From: Actinoplanes xinjiangensis
Lineage (GTDB): Bacteria; Actinomycetota; Actinomycetes; Mycobacteriales; Micromonosporaceae
Reading direction: 5' to 3'
DNA length: 64,000 bases
Assembly: GCF_003148685.1 (NCBI RefSeq)
Contig: NZ_QGGR01000004.1
Coordinates: 248,001 to 312,000, forward strand
The position numbers were made by a program, and so were the translations under genes. The notes under the pieces are model-generated. The model worked only from the letters and a program-made list of their open reading frames with translations. It was not told the origin of the DNA and ran no database searches. Of this stretch, positions 33,626 through 41,859 are shown piece by piece; position 1 is the first letter of the stretch; every line of letters begins with the position of its first letter.

Positions 33626-35383
33626 TCAGACGGACTGTCCCTCGCGGAACAGATTGGTGATGGGCAGACGACGGTCACGGCCGAACGCCTTACCGGAGAT
33701 CTTGGTGCCCGGGGCGGACTGCCGCCTCTTGTACTCGGCCAGATCGATCATGCGCAGGGTGCGGTCCACCAGGGCCGGGTCGTTGCCGGCCGCCACCAGC
33801 TGGTCGCGGCCCAGGTCCTGGTCGACGTAGCCCTTGATGATCGGGTCCAGGATCTCGTAGTCGGGCAGCGAGTCCGAGTCCTTCTGATCCGGCCGCAGTT
33901 CCGCGCTGGGTGCCTTGGTGATCGAGTTCTCCGGGATCGGCGGTGTCCCGGGCCGGGTGTTCCGCCAGCGGGCCAGCTGCCACACCATCGTCTTCGGCAC
34001 GTCCTTGAGCGGGTTGAATCCGCCGACCGAATCGCCGTAGAGGGTCGAGTAGCCGACCGCCAGCTCACTCTTGTTGCCGGTGGTCAGCACCAGGTGTCCC
34101 TCCTGGTTGGAGAGCGCCATCAGGATCACGCCGCGCACCCGGGCCTGGAGGTTCTCCACGGCCAGGCCGGACAGCGACATGTTCGCCAGGAACCCGTCGA
34201 CCATCGCCTGGATCGGCTCCGTGCGGTAGTCGAGGCCGGTGCGTTTGGCCAGGTCGGCGGCATCGTCCTTGGAGTGGTCGGAGGAGAAGCCGCTGGGCAG
34301 CGAGACGCCGACCACCCGCTCCGGGCCGAGGGCGTCGACGGCGATCGCGGCGACCACGGCCGAGTCGATGCCGCCGGACAGGCCGAAGACCACCGAGCGG
34401 AAACCGTTCTTGTCGACGTAGTCACGCAGGCCCAGGACCAGGGCGGACCAGATCTCCTCCTCGTCGGAGGCACGATCGGCGATGCCACCCTCCCGCCGGC
34501 CGGTCAGCGCGGCGAGGTCACCGGCGGTCACGACCCGCGAGATCCGCATCCCGTCACCGTGCTCCGCGGCCGGCGGCGTGTCCGTCGCCTCGGGAAGATC
34601 GAGATCGTGTACGAGCAGCGCCTCGGCGAACTGGCCGGTCCGGGCGAGCAGCTCCCCGGAAGCCGACACGATCATCGAGTCGCCGTCGAAGACCAGCTCG
34701 TCCTGCCCGCCGATCATGTTGACGAACGCGACCGCCGCTCCCGCCTCCACGGCCCGGCGCCGCACGAGCGCGAGCCGCACGTCGTCCTTGTTCAGCTCGT
34801 AGGGCGAGGCGTTGATGTTGACGACCAGGCCGACCCCGGCCCGCCGCGCCGCGGTGAACGGCCCGCCGGCCTGCCAGATGTCCTCGCAGACGGTGAGCGC
34901 CACGTCGGCCGTGCCGAGCCGGACCACGGTGAGCGTGTCGCCGGGCTCGAAGTAGCGGTTCTCGTCGAAGACGCCGTAGTTGGGCAGGTGGTGCTTGTAG
35001 TAGGTGGCCACCACCTCGCCACGGTGCAGCAGCGCCGACGCGTCGCGCCGGCCGCTGCCGGGCACCGCGTCGGCGCTGATCGCCGGTGGGCCGTCGGCGT
35101 CCACGTAACCGACCACGACGGCCAGCTCGCCCAGGCCGTCGGCGGCCAGGTCGGCGGCGAGGGCCCGCAGCGCCGAGCGGGACGCCTCGACGAACGAGTT
35201 GCGGAAGACGAGATCCTCGATCGGGTAGCCGGTCAGCATCATCTCGGGGAACGCGACCAGATGCGCGCCCGCGTCGGCCGCTTCCCGGGACCAGCGCCGC
35301 ACCGACGCGGCGTTGCCGCGAATGTCACCGACTGTCGAGTTAACCTGAGCGAGGGCGATGCGCAACGTGGGCATGCCCCTCAT
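33626..35383 (-). CDS. nadE: Glutamine-dependent NAD+ synthetase
   Basis: A 585-residue two-domain enzyme that amidates nicotinic acid adenine dinucleotide to NAD+. The N-terminal nitrilase-like glutaminase domain (about 1-270) has VAFPEMMLTGYP with the catalytic Glu, a Lys in YYKHHLPNYGVFDENR and the nucleophile in VCEDIW. The C-terminal ATP-pyrophosphatase domain has the P-loop FGLSGGIDSAVVA and the TGNKSELAVGYSTLYGD substrate loop. Length matches the short bacterial form. Start candidates are ATG 35383 (MRGMPTL, GGGGG upstream) and ATG 35374; the longer open frame is not conserved-looking. It is divergent from glnA2 with about 100 bp between starts. Confidence 0.94.
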   Translation of the reverse strand: MRGMPTLRIALAQVNSTVGDIRGNAASVRRWSREAADAGAHLVAFPEMMLTGYPIEDLVFRNSFVEASRSALRALAADLAADGLGELAVVVGYVDADGPPAISADAVPGSGRRDASALLHRGEVVATYYKHHLPNYGVFDENRYFEPGDTLTVVRLGTADVALTVCEDIWQAGGPFTAARRAGVGLVVNINASPYELNKDDVRLALVRRRAVEAGAAVAFVNMIGGQDELVFDGDSMIVSASGELLARTGQFAEALLVHDLDLPEATDTPPAAEHGDGMRISRVVTAGDLAALTGRREGGIADRASDEEEIWSALVLGLRDYVDKNGFRSVVFGLSGGIDSAVVAAIAVDALGPERVVGVSLPSGFSSDHSKDDAADLAKRTGLDYRTEPIQAMVDGFLANMSLSGLAVENLQARVRGVILMALSNQEGHLVLTTGNKSELAVGYSTLYGDSVGGFNPLKDVPKTMVWQLARWRNTRPGTPPIPENSITKAPSAELRPDQKDSDSLPDYEILDPIIKGYVDQDLGRDQLVAAGNDPALVDRTLRMIDLAEYKRRQSAPGTKISGKAFGRDRRLPITNLFREGQSV

Positions 35384-35487
35384 TGTTCCCCCAACCCAGG
35401 CCTTCGGATCCCGACCCGGGCCGACGTCACAGGCGATGGTCAGCGTAGTCTCGGCTCGATAGGTAGACATCCGAACGAGGGGTGGCA

Positions 35488-36840
35488 GTGGACCGACAGC
35501 AGGAGTTCGTGCTTCGCACGCTCGAGGAGCGCGACATCCGTTTTGTCCGGCTCTGGTTCACCGACGTGCTCGGCACGCTGAAGAGCGTGTCCGTCGCCCC
35601 GGCCGAGCTGGAGTCCGCCTTCGAAGAGGGCATCGGCATCGACGGCTCGGCGATCGAGGGCTTCGCCCGGGTCTACGAGTCGGACATGGTGGCCATGCCC
35701 GACCCCACCACGTTCCAGGTCTTCCCCTTCGAGGGCGGCGTCAGCGGCGAGAGCGCCCGGATGTTCTGCGACATCCTGCTCCCCGACGGCAGCGCCGCCT
35801 GGGCCGACCCGCGCCACGTGCTGCGCCGCGCCCTGGCCAAGGCCGCCGAGAAGGGCTTCACCTTCTACACCCACCCCGAGGTCGAGTTCTTCCTGATCCA
35901 GGACGGGGCGAACGACGGCTCCGTGCCGGTTCCGGTCGACACCGGCGGCTACTTCGACCACACCACCCACGCGGTGGCCCGCGACTTCCGCCGCCAGGCC
36001 GTGCTCGCGCTGGAGCGGATCGGCATCTCGGTCGAGTTCAGCCACCACGAGGTCGCGCCCGGCCAGCAGGAGATCGACCTGCGCTACGCGGACGCCCTCA
36101 CCACCGCCGACAACATCATGACGTTCCGGCACGTCGTCAAGGAGGTGGCGCTCTCGCAGGGCGTCAAGGCCACCTTCATGCCGAAGCCGTACACCGATCA
36201 GCCCGGCTCCGGCATGCACACCCACCTGTCGCTGTTCGAGGGCGAGCGCAACGTCTTCTACGACAGCGAGGACCCGCAGAAGCTGTCGAAGACGGCGCGG
36301 TCGTTCATCGCCGGCCTGCTGGTGCACGCCCGGGAGTACACCGCGGTCACCAACCAGTGGGTCAACTCGTACAAGCGGCTCTTCCCGCTGCAACTGCCGG
36401 ACCGGATCACCGAGTCCCCGGCGTTCGTCAGCTGGGGCCACCTCAACCGGTCCGCGCTGGTCCGCGTCCCGGCGTTCGGCAAGCCCAACTCGGCTCGCGT
36501 CGAGGTCCGCTCGATCGACTCGGCGGCCAACCCGTACCTGGCCTTCGCGGTCATGCTCGGTGCCGGCCTGAAGGGCATCGAAGAGGGATACGAGCTGCCG
36601 GCCGGCGCCGAGGACGACGTGTGGTCGCTGTCCCCGGCCGAGCGCAAGGCCGCCGGCTACGAGGCGCTCCCGGAGAACCTGTCCGAGGCGATCGACGTGA
36701 TGTCCGGCTCCGAGCTGATCGCCGAGGTGCTCGGCGAGCACGTCTTCGACTTCTTCCTCCGCAACAAACGGCAGGAGTGGGAGCAGTTCCGCCGCGAGGT
36801 GACGCCGTACGAGCGGCAGCGCTACCTCGGGGCCCTCTGA
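35488..36840 (+). CDS. glnA2: Glutamine synthetase-like GlnA2 (possible gamma-glutamylpolyamine synthetase)
   Basis: 450 residues with full GS catalytic architecture: RFVRLWFTDVLGTLKSV, the IDGSAIEGF latch, PEVEFFL with metal-binding Glu, HHEVAPGQQEIDLRY, FMPKPYTDQPGSGMHTHLS and NPYLAFAVMLGAG. The C-terminal loop that carries the adenylylated tyrosine in GlnA1 reads EDDVWSLSPAE, with no Tyr, so GlnE control is not expected. The same gene neighbourhood (glnE, nadE, panB) surrounds Streptomyces glnA2, whose product has been described as a gamma-glutamylpolyamine synthetase; polyamine use here is by analogy. Start GTG 35488 fits GAGGGG better than GTG 35482. A strong terminator follows. Confidence 0.92.
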   Translation: MDRQQEFVLRTLEERDIRFVRLWFTDVLGTLKSVSVAPAELESAFEEGIGIDGSAIEGFARVYESDMVAMPDPTTFQVFPFEGGVSGESARMFCDILLPDGSAAWADPRHVLRRALAKAAEKGFTFYTHPEVEFFLIQDGANDGSVPVPVDTGGYFDHTTHAVARDFRRQAVLALERIGISVEFSHHEVAPGQQEIDLRYADALTTADNIMTFRHVVKEVALSQGVKATFMPKPYTDQPGSGMHTHLSLFEGERNVFYDSEDPQKLSKTARSFIAGLLVHAREYTAVTNQWVNSYKRLFPLQLPDRITESPAFVSWGHLNRSALVRVPAFGKPNSARVEVRSIDSAANPYLAFAVMLGAGLKGIEEGYELPAGAEDDVWSLSPAERKAAGYEALPENLSEAIDVMSGSELIAEVLGEHVFDFFLRNKRQEWEQFRREVTPYERQRYLGAL

Positions 36841-36871
36841 ACGAGGCGTACCTGTAGACGAGGCGTACCAG

Positions 36872-36902
36872 AAAGGGCCTTCCCGGATCGGGGAGGCCCT
36901 TT
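36872..36902 (+). terminator. Terminator of glnA2
   Basis: AAAGGGCCTTCCC pairs with GGGGAGGCCCTTT (one bulge) around a short loop, 31 bp after the stop. A short direct repeat ACGAGGCGTACC (36841 and 36859) precedes it. Confidence 0.88.
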
Positions 36903-36958
36903 CGGCATGTGAGGCGCCAGGCGGCGACGGTGTCCGAGCCGTCACCGCCTGGCTGGTG

Positions 36959-37055
36959 CGGTTGCCGGGCGCTGGGTGGGGGCACCCTTGCCGGCAACCG
37001 ACCGCTAAAGGCACCCGGCGGACCGCCCGTTCCCCAGATCCGGTCCGCCGGGTGC
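36959..37055 (-). terminator. Two hairpins downstream of the anti-sigma-like gene
   Basis: CGGTTGCCGG with CCGGCAACCG (36959-37000) and GCACCCGGCGGACCG with its perfect 15-bp complement (37011-37025 and 37041-37055). The second lies 6 bp beyond the stop of the minus-strand gene and is followed on that strand by CTTTAG, fitting termination of that operon. Confidence 0.75.
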
Positions 37056-37060
37056 CGGCT

Positions 37061-37813
37061 TCATCTGCGTGGCCTCCGGCTGCCGCTCGGGCTCACGCTC
37101 ACGCTCGGCCGTGGTTTCGGCGACCATTGGCCGCCGTCGTCCGGGCGCGGCTCGTCATGGTCGCCGGAATAGGCCGGCCGGGGGCCGAACGTGCCCCCGA
37201 AGCCGCTGGACGGGCTGTTGCGGGGCCGGTTGCCGCAGAACTGCTCGACCCGTTCGCGGTCGCGCTCACCGGCGCGCCGGACCAGCTCGCCGAAGCGGCC
37301 GTCGTTCAGGGCCCGGGTCCGGGTGTCCCGGTCGTGGAGACTGAACTCCTGGCAGAGCTGCGCCACCCGGTCCGGGGTCGCCGTCGTGGTGGTGGGTGCG
37401 GGCTGCGGCAGCGTGGTGGGCACCTGCCGCGGTGTGGCCCGGGCCGGCTCGCTCGACGGTGTGGAGGCCGGCGGTGTGTGGTCGATCAGCGGGCCGGGCA
37501 GGGCGCCGGTGTTCGCGGCCAGGGCCACCCCGCCGATGGTCGCCGACGTGCCGAGGGCGACCACCGCGACCTTGAGGGTGAGCAGCCGGGCCACCGCCGC
37601 CCGGAGCGGCGAGGAACGCCGGCGCGGGACGGGGGAGTGCGCGGCGGCCCGGAAGGCCGCCATCACGTCGGCCTCGCCGGCCAGCTCCCGCGCCGTCGCG
37701 GGCGCCGTCGCCGCCGCCAGCACCTGGTCGAGCGGGTGCCCGGTCCGGTCACCGCGCAGCAGGCGGTCCGCGGTCCTCCGGTCCATCTCGCTCCACTCCT
37801 CGGGGCTGGTCAT
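37061..37813 (-). CDS. Membrane protein encoded with ECF sigma factor (probable anti-sigma-like)
   Basis: 250 residues. A cytoplasmic N-terminal region of about 75 residues (EWSEMDRRTADRLLRGD... AADVMAAFRAAAH) is followed by one transmembrane segment (LKVAVVALGTSATIGGVALA), then a Pro/Thr/Ser-rich extracytoplasmic linker, a small charged domain (QLCQEFSLHDRDTRTRALN) and a Gly/Pro/Arg-rich tail. It starts within the 3' end of the upstream sigma gene (4-nt overlap), a typical sigma/anti-sigma arrangement. The N-terminal region does not show the HxxxCxxC motif of zinc-dependent anti-sigma domains, so assignment rests on context. Known members of this arrangement in Micromonosporaceae are described only as hypothetical. 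Confidence 0.75.
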   Translation of the reverse strand: MTSPEEWSEMDRRTADRLLRGDRTGHPLDQVLAAATAPATARELAGEADVMAAFRAAAHSPVPRRRSSPLRAAVARLLTLKVAVVALGTSATIGGVALAANTGALPGPLIDHTPPASTPSSEPARATPRQVPTTLPQPAPTTTTATPDRVAQLCQEFSLHDRDTRTRALNDGRFGELVRRAGERDRERVEQFCGNRPRNSPSSGFGGTFGPRPAYSGDHDEPRPDDGGQWSPKPRPSVSVSPSGSRRPRR

Positions 37814-38445
37814 CTCATCTCCTTCAGCGCCGCGGCCGCCGAAGTCGTCACCGGGTCGGTCCAGGCGCTGCTCCGGCGCTGTTCCGGGGGCCGCGGGGGA
37901 GCCGCCGGTGGGAGCCGGGCGGCGAGCTGTCGGAGCCCCCGGTAGGCGGCGGTACGCACCGCCCCGGCCCGGCGGCCGAGGATCCTGCCGGTGGTGGTGG
38001 CGTCCAGCCCGACCACCACCCGCAGCATCACCGCCTCGGCCTGCTCGGGCGGCAGCGTCGCGATCAGTGCCAGCGCCGCGTCGGTGGTGACCAGTTCCAT
38101 GGCCCGGTCGGCAGTGTCGTCGCCGGCGCTCAACTCGGTCAGGTATTCGACCGGAGCGCTCACCTGCGGCCGGCGGCGCCGGGCGCGCAGCAGATCCATG
38201 GCGCGGTGCCGGGCGATCGTGGCCGTCCAGCCCCGGAAGCCGTCCCAGTCACCGGAGAAGGTCCGCAGATCACGGGCGATCTGGAGCCACGCCTCGGAGG
38301 CGACGTCCTCGGCGTCCTCGGCGACCAGCACCCGAAGGTAGCGCAGCAGAGCCGGCTGCTGGGTGCGGTAGAGCAGGCGGAACGCCTCCTCGTCGCCCTG
38401 CTGAGCCGCCTGCACGACATCGTCGAGGCCCTCAGGTGCCACCAT
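37810..38445 (-). CDS. ECF RNA polymerase sigma factor
   Basis: A 211-residue sigma-70 family protein. Region 2 (about 20-90) includes LLYRTQQPALLRYLRVLV and the DAEDVASEAWLQI core-binding helix, followed by FRGWTATIARHRAMDLLR. Region 4 (about 125-180) includes LPPEQAEAVMLRVVVGLDATTTGRILGRR with HTH. It resembles ECF groups of actinobacteria coupled to membrane-bound partners, consistent with the overlapping downstream gene. The ATG at 38445 follows a poor ribosome binding site, GTTGA. Divergent from a DUF350 gene; target promoters unknown. Confidence 0.88.
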   Translation of the reverse strand: MVAPEGLDDVVQAAQQGDEEAFRLLYRTQQPALLRYLRVLVAEDAEDVASEAWLQIARDLRTFSGDWDGFRGWTATIARHRAMDLLRARRRRPQVSAPVEYLTELSAGDDTADRAMELVTTDAALALIATLPPEQAEAVMLRVVVGLDATTTGRILGRRAGAVRTAAYRGLRQLAARLPPAAPPRPPEQRRSSAWTDPVTTSAAAALKEMR

Positions 38446-38610
38446 TCAACGACCTCCGCGCCTCGCTTCGGCGCCGCACACCGCATGCGGGCTCCCCTGG
38501 TACAGCGCGGCCTGATAAAAAAACGTCACCGTGGCGTCAGGCGTCCGATCGACTCGGTAGATCCGCTCCGATACGGTCTTGTGCGGAACACATCTGACGA
38601 GGGAGAAGCC

Positions 38611-39036
38611 GTGCTGGAGGATCTGCTTGAGGGTGCCGGGCGCAGCATAGTGTTCGGTGGCGTCGGCATCGTGCTGATGGCTGTCGGGTTCGTGCTGATC
38701 GACGTGCTCACCCCGGGCAAACTGCGGGATCTGATCTGGGTGGAGCGCAACCCGAACGCGGCACTCCTGCTGGCGTCGAACCAGCTGGGTATCGCCGCCA
38801 TCGTCTTCACCTCGATCTTCACCACCTACGACTCGTTCGGTCAGGGCCTGGCCTCGACCGCGCTGTTCGGCCTGATCGGTATCGGCATCATGGGCCTGGC
38901 CTTCCTGGTGCTGGACTGGCTGACCCCGGGCAAGCTGGGCGAGGTCATCTGCACCCAGGACCGGCACCCGGGCGCGCTGGTCAGCGCCGCGTCCCATTTC
39001 GGCGCGGCCCTGATCGTCTGCGCCTGCATCGCCTGA
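38611..39036 (+). CDS. DUF350 (UPF0719) family membrane protein
   Basis: 141 residues with four hydrophobic helices arranged as an internal duplication: FVLIDVLTPGKLRDLIWVER then AALLLASNQLGIAAIVFTSIF, and LVLDWLTPGKLGEVICTQ then GALVSAASHFGAALIVCACIA. This repeated D-x-L-T-P-G-K-L hairpin is diagnostic of DUF350/YjfL. The function is not established; relatives often neighbour potassium-channel, spermidine synthase-like or stress genes. GTG 38611 is preceded by GGGAG, whereas the longer open frame crosses the divergent sigma gene and is rejected. Confidence 0.88.
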   Translation: MLEDLLEGAGRSIVFGGVGIVLMAVGFVLIDVLTPGKLRDLIWVERNPNAALLLASNQLGIAAIVFTSIFTTYDSFGQGLASTALFGLIGIGIMGLAFLVLDWLTPGKLGEVICTQDRHPGALVSAASHFGAALIVCACIA

Positions 39037-39164
39037 CGCTCACCGTCGAAGCCGCTGATCGTGGCGACCCTGCCGGGACGGCGGCTGCGGGGCGGATCCC
39101 GGGCGATCGCCCCGCCCGCGCCGGCAGCCGTCCCTCAGGTGTCGTACCCCCGCTTTATGGTCGT

Positions 39165-39860
39165 GTGGTGAATCGAACCGACCGGCTGTATGCGCTCGTC
39201 GAGGAGTTGCGGGCGGTCGCCCCGCGGCCGCGCAGCGCGCGGTGGCTGGCCGAGCGCTTCGAGGTGAGCGTCCGCACGGTCGAGCGGGACATCTCGGCGT
39301 TGCAGCAGTCCGGGACCCCGATCTGGGCCGAGTCCGGCCGCGCCGGTGGTTACTGCCTGGACCGGGCGCACACCCTGCCACCGGTCAACCTCACACCGGA
39401 GGAGGCGGTCGCGATGGCGCTCGCCCTGCGCAGCATGGCCGGGACCCCGTTCCGGCAGCCCGCGGCCAGCGCGCTGCGCAAGGTGCTCGCCGCGATGCGC
39501 CCGGAGGACGTGGCCGCCGCCCATGACCTGGCCGGGCGCATCCAGCTGGCCGGCGAGGCGACGCCCGTCACGCTGCCGCGCCTGGCCGGTGGCCCCCTGC
39601 CGGTGGGCTGCGTGCTGCGGATCGGCTATGCCGACCGGTTCGGTGCCGTGACCCTGCGCGACATCGAGCCGCTGGGTTATGTCGGGGTCAACGAGCGCTG
39701 GTATCTGATCGCCTGGTGCCGGCTGCGGGAATCGGTGCGGATCTTCCGCTCCGACCGGATCAGTTCGGTGACGCCGACCCGGGAGACGGCGCCACCGCGA
39801 TCGCTCAGCGAGGCCGGTGTCCAGATCCCGCACCGGTTGCGCCCGCTGAGCCTGATCTGA
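39165..39860 (+). CDS. WYL-domain transcriptional regulator (HTH_11 N-terminus)
   Basis: 231 residues. An N-terminal winged helix of the HTH_11 type (RLYALVEELRAVAPRPRSARWLAERFEVSVRTVERDISAL in segments) lies at about 4-60. It is followed by AGRAGGYCLD and a central region, then a WYL domain at about 140-215 with GVNERWYLIAWCRLRESVRIFRSDRI. WYL proteins are ligand-sensing repressors or activators that often respond to nucleic acid or small metabolites. It reads away from DUF350 and its stop codon lies inside a 41-bp tandem repeat. It faces a convergent VOC gene that may be a target. GTG start. Confidence 0.9.
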   Translation: MVNRTDRLYALVEELRAVAPRPRSARWLAERFEVSVRTVERDISALQQSGTPIWAESGRAGGYCLDRAHTLPPVNLTPEEAVAMALALRSMAGTPFRQPAASALRKVLAAMRPEDVAAAHDLAGRIQLAGEATPVTLPRLAGGPLPVGCVLRIGYADRFGAVTLRDIEPLGYVGVNERWYLIAWCRLRESVRIFRSDRISSVTPTRETAPPRSLSEAGVQIPHRLRPLSLI

Positions 39861-39975
39861 GCCGGCCGGAGGCACCGGCCAGGCCCGCTGACCTGATCTG
39901 AGCCGGCCGGGAGCACCGGCCAGGCCCGCTGACCTGACCTGAGCCGGCCGGGAGCCACCGGCCAGGTCCGCTAGG
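39852..39975. repeat. 41-bp tandem repeat, three copies, beginning in a stop codon
   Basis: Units beginning CTGATCTGAGCCGGCCGG start at 39852, 39893 and 39934. The first contains the last codons and TGA of the WYL regulator. The other two are non-coding, so the 3' end of the gene appears to have seeded the array. Confidence 0.88.
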
Positions 39976-40002
39976 CCTGACCTCGGCCAGATTTGAGCCG
40001 GG

Positions 40003-40362
40003 TCAGCCGACCGGGGGTGTGAACACCTGGAACTGGTTGCCCGACGGGTCGAGCAGGTGGGCGATCTCGATTCCGGCCGCGGACGAACGGCGTACCAGCA
40101 CCTTGCCGCCCGCCGCCTCGGCCGCCCGGCAGGTGGCGTCGGTGTCGGCGACCAGCACCGAGAAGACGGCGTGGTTCGGGCCCTGCCCGCCGGTGTCCGC
40201 GAGCCCGCCCTGGAGGCCGCCCTCGTCCGGGGTGCTGATGATCCGGTAACCGGGAACGGCGGCGTCGAAGGTCCAGCCGAACAGGCCGCCGTAGAAGCGC
40301 TCGGCCTCCTCAGGCTGGTCGGTGCCGATCTGGAACCAGCCGATTCCGTTCACTGCGGACAT
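40003..40362 (-). CDS. VOC (glyoxalase/bleomycin resistance) family protein
   Basis: 119 residues forming one vicinal-oxygen-chelate domain of the short type: GIGWFQIGTDQPEEAERFYGGLFGW at the N-terminus, ...GLADTGGQGPNHAVFSVLV in the middle and IAHLLDPSGNQFQVF at the end. Such proteins are lyases, dioxygenases or drug-binding proteins, and the substrate cannot be inferred. ATG 40362 has an excellent AAGGAGAG site; the upstream extension is rejected. Divergent from a GNAT gene with 94 bp between starts. Confidence 0.9.
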   Translation of the reverse strand: MSAVNGIGWFQIGTDQPEEAERFYGGLFGWTFDAAVPGYRIISTPDEGGLQGGLADTGGQGPNHAVFSVLVADTDATCRAAEAAGGKVLVRRSSAAGIEIAHLLDPSGNQFQVFTPPVG

Positions 40363-40456
40363 GATGTCTCTCCTTCGTTGTGGGACCTCCTCACTCTCGG
40401 GGCCCGGCCCGACACCGTCCTGTCGGTGTTTGGCGGACTTTGACAGGATCACCCGA

Positions 40457-40894
40457 ATGGAAGAGATCAGCCTCGAACCGGTCACCGCCGGCAACTGGCG
40501 GGACTGCGCCGCGCTCACCGTCCACCCGGATCAGCAGCGGTTCGTCGCGGAGGTCACCTACTACCTCTGCATGTGCCACTACGGCGACACCTGGAACCCG
40601 CTCGCCGTGGTCCGCGGCGGTGCCGTGGCCGGGTTCGTGATGTGGGCGGTCGACGACGACGGCAGCCGGTGGATCGGCGGTCTCGTGGTGGACGCGAAAC
40701 ATCAGCGGCAGGGTGTCGGCCGCGAGGTGGTCCGGCGGTTGCGGGAGCGGTTGATCGCCGAGCCGGGCACGCCGAACGTGGCGCTCAGCTACCAGCCGGC
40801 CAACACCGGCGCCCGCCGTCTTTACCTCTCCCTGGGCTTCACCGAGACCGGCGAGACCGAGGACGACGAGGTGGTCGCGAGGTGGACACCGTGA
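40457..40894 (+). CDS. GNAT-family N-acetyltransferase
   Basis: 145 residues. Motif A for acetyl-CoA binding is VVDAKHQRQGVGREVVRRL (around 80-98), and the C-terminal YQPANTGARRLYLSLGFTETGE is the usual motif B. It resembles the SpeG/DiaA-type small acetyltransferases (EPVTAGNWRDCAAL start), some of which acetylate polyamines, but the substrate is not certain. ATG 40457. Its last 73 bp overlap, tail to tail, the 3' end of the following minus-strand oxidoreductase, an unusual but possible arrangement. Confidence 0.88.
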   Translation: MEEISLEPVTAGNWRDCAALTVHPDQQRFVAEVTYYLCMCHYGDTWNPLAVVRGGAVAGFVMWAVDDDGSRWIGGLVVDAKHQRQGVGREVVRRLRERLIAEPGTPNVALSYQPANTGARRLYLSLGFTETGETEDDEVVARWTP

Positions 40895-41826
40895 ACCGCG
40901 TCGAGTCGTAGGCGGTGCACGTCGATCAGCAGCTTGCCGGGAACCCTCCGGCTCTCCAGGTCGGCGTGGGCCCGGCCGACCGCGGACAGCGGGTATCGCC
41001 CGCCGATCCGGGCGGTGAGCAGGCCCCGGCCGGCCAGGTGGAACAGCCGGGCCGCACTGGACCGGTAGAGCTCCTCGTCGTCGAGGACCCGCTCCAGGCC
41101 GAAGCCGAGCACCCCGGTCGACGCGGTCATCAGCTCGTCCACGGCCACGGTGTTCGCGACGGCGCCCGCCCCGCCGTACGCCACGATCCGCCCGAACGGG
41201 GCCAGCGCCGCGCGCACCTGCTCGAACGTACGCCCGCCCACGCCGTCCAGGACCAGCGTCGGTGCCTCGCCGAGGGCCGCGCCCAGGTCCGGACGGTTCG
41301 CGTCGACGGTCGCGTGCGCGCCCAGCCCGGTGAGGAACGCGTGTTCCGCCGGTGACGAGGCGAGCCCGATCACCCGCGCCCCGGCCGCGCGGGCCAGCTG
41401 GACGGCGAGGTGACCGACCCCGCCGGCGGCCGCGGTGACCACCACGACGTCGTCGGCGCCGGCCCGGCCCAGGGTGTGCAGGCTGTGCCAGGCGGTGAGC
41501 CCCTGCTCCAGCACCGCGAGCGCCTGTTCGTCGCTCACCGCGTCCGGCACGTCGACGGTGTGCCGGGCCGGGGCCACCTGTGCGTAACCGCCGCCTGCGG
41601 GCAGCAGAGCGGCGACCCGGCGCCCGTCGGAACGGCGGCGGCCCACCACGTCGGTGCCGAGCACCGCGGGCAGGGACGGCCGCCGGTACGCACCGCGCCG
41701 CCGGTGGACGTCGGCGTCGTCGACTCCGGCCACCGTCACGTCGATGACCTCACCCGCCGGTTCGGGGATCTCGGTCAGCGCGAACACGTCGGGTCCGCCG
41801 AACGCGACGATGGCAGCGGCGAGCAT
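40822..41826 (-). CDS. Zinc-independent MDR oxidoreductase (quinone oxidoreductase-like)
   Basis: A 334-residue medium-chain dehydrogenase/reductase lacking zinc ligands. The N-terminal GroES-like half is AAIVAFGGPDVFALTEIPEP and VLGTDVVG. The NADPH loop is VVTAAAGGVGHLAVQLARAAGARVIG (split around the AAAGGVG motif, about 134-140), and the C-terminal substrate half ends LESRRVPGKLLIDV as usual. About 25 further residues (HRLRLDAVHGVHLATTSSSS and on) extend antisense into the GNAT gene and are not typical, so the natural stop may have been lost. Divergent from the amidotransferase gene with 33 bp between starts. Confidence 0.85.
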   Translation of the reverse strand: MLAAAIVAFGGPDVFALTEIPEPAGEVIDVTVAGVDDADVHRRRGAYRRPSLPAVLGTDVVGRRRSDGRRVAALLPAGGGYAQVAPARHTVDVPDAVSDEQALAVLEQGLTAWHSLHTLGRAGADDVVVVTAAAGGVGHLAVQLARAAGARVIGLASSPAEHAFLTGLGAHATVDANRPDLGAALGEAPTLVLDGVGGRTFEQVRAALAPFGRIVAYGGAGAVANTVAVDELMTASTGVLGFGLERVLDDEELYRSSAARLFHLAGRGLLTARIGGRYPLSAVGRAHADLESRRVPGKLLIDVHRLRLDAVHGVHLATTSSSSVSPVSVKPRER

Positions 41827-41859
41827 GCCCCATTCAAACAGCTCGGATAGCCTCGACCT

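Noticed and set aside
32693..35581. 962-residue plus-strand protein antisense to panB and nadE
   Set aside because: Both minus-strand genes are complete and conserved; the plus-strand frame has shadow composition.
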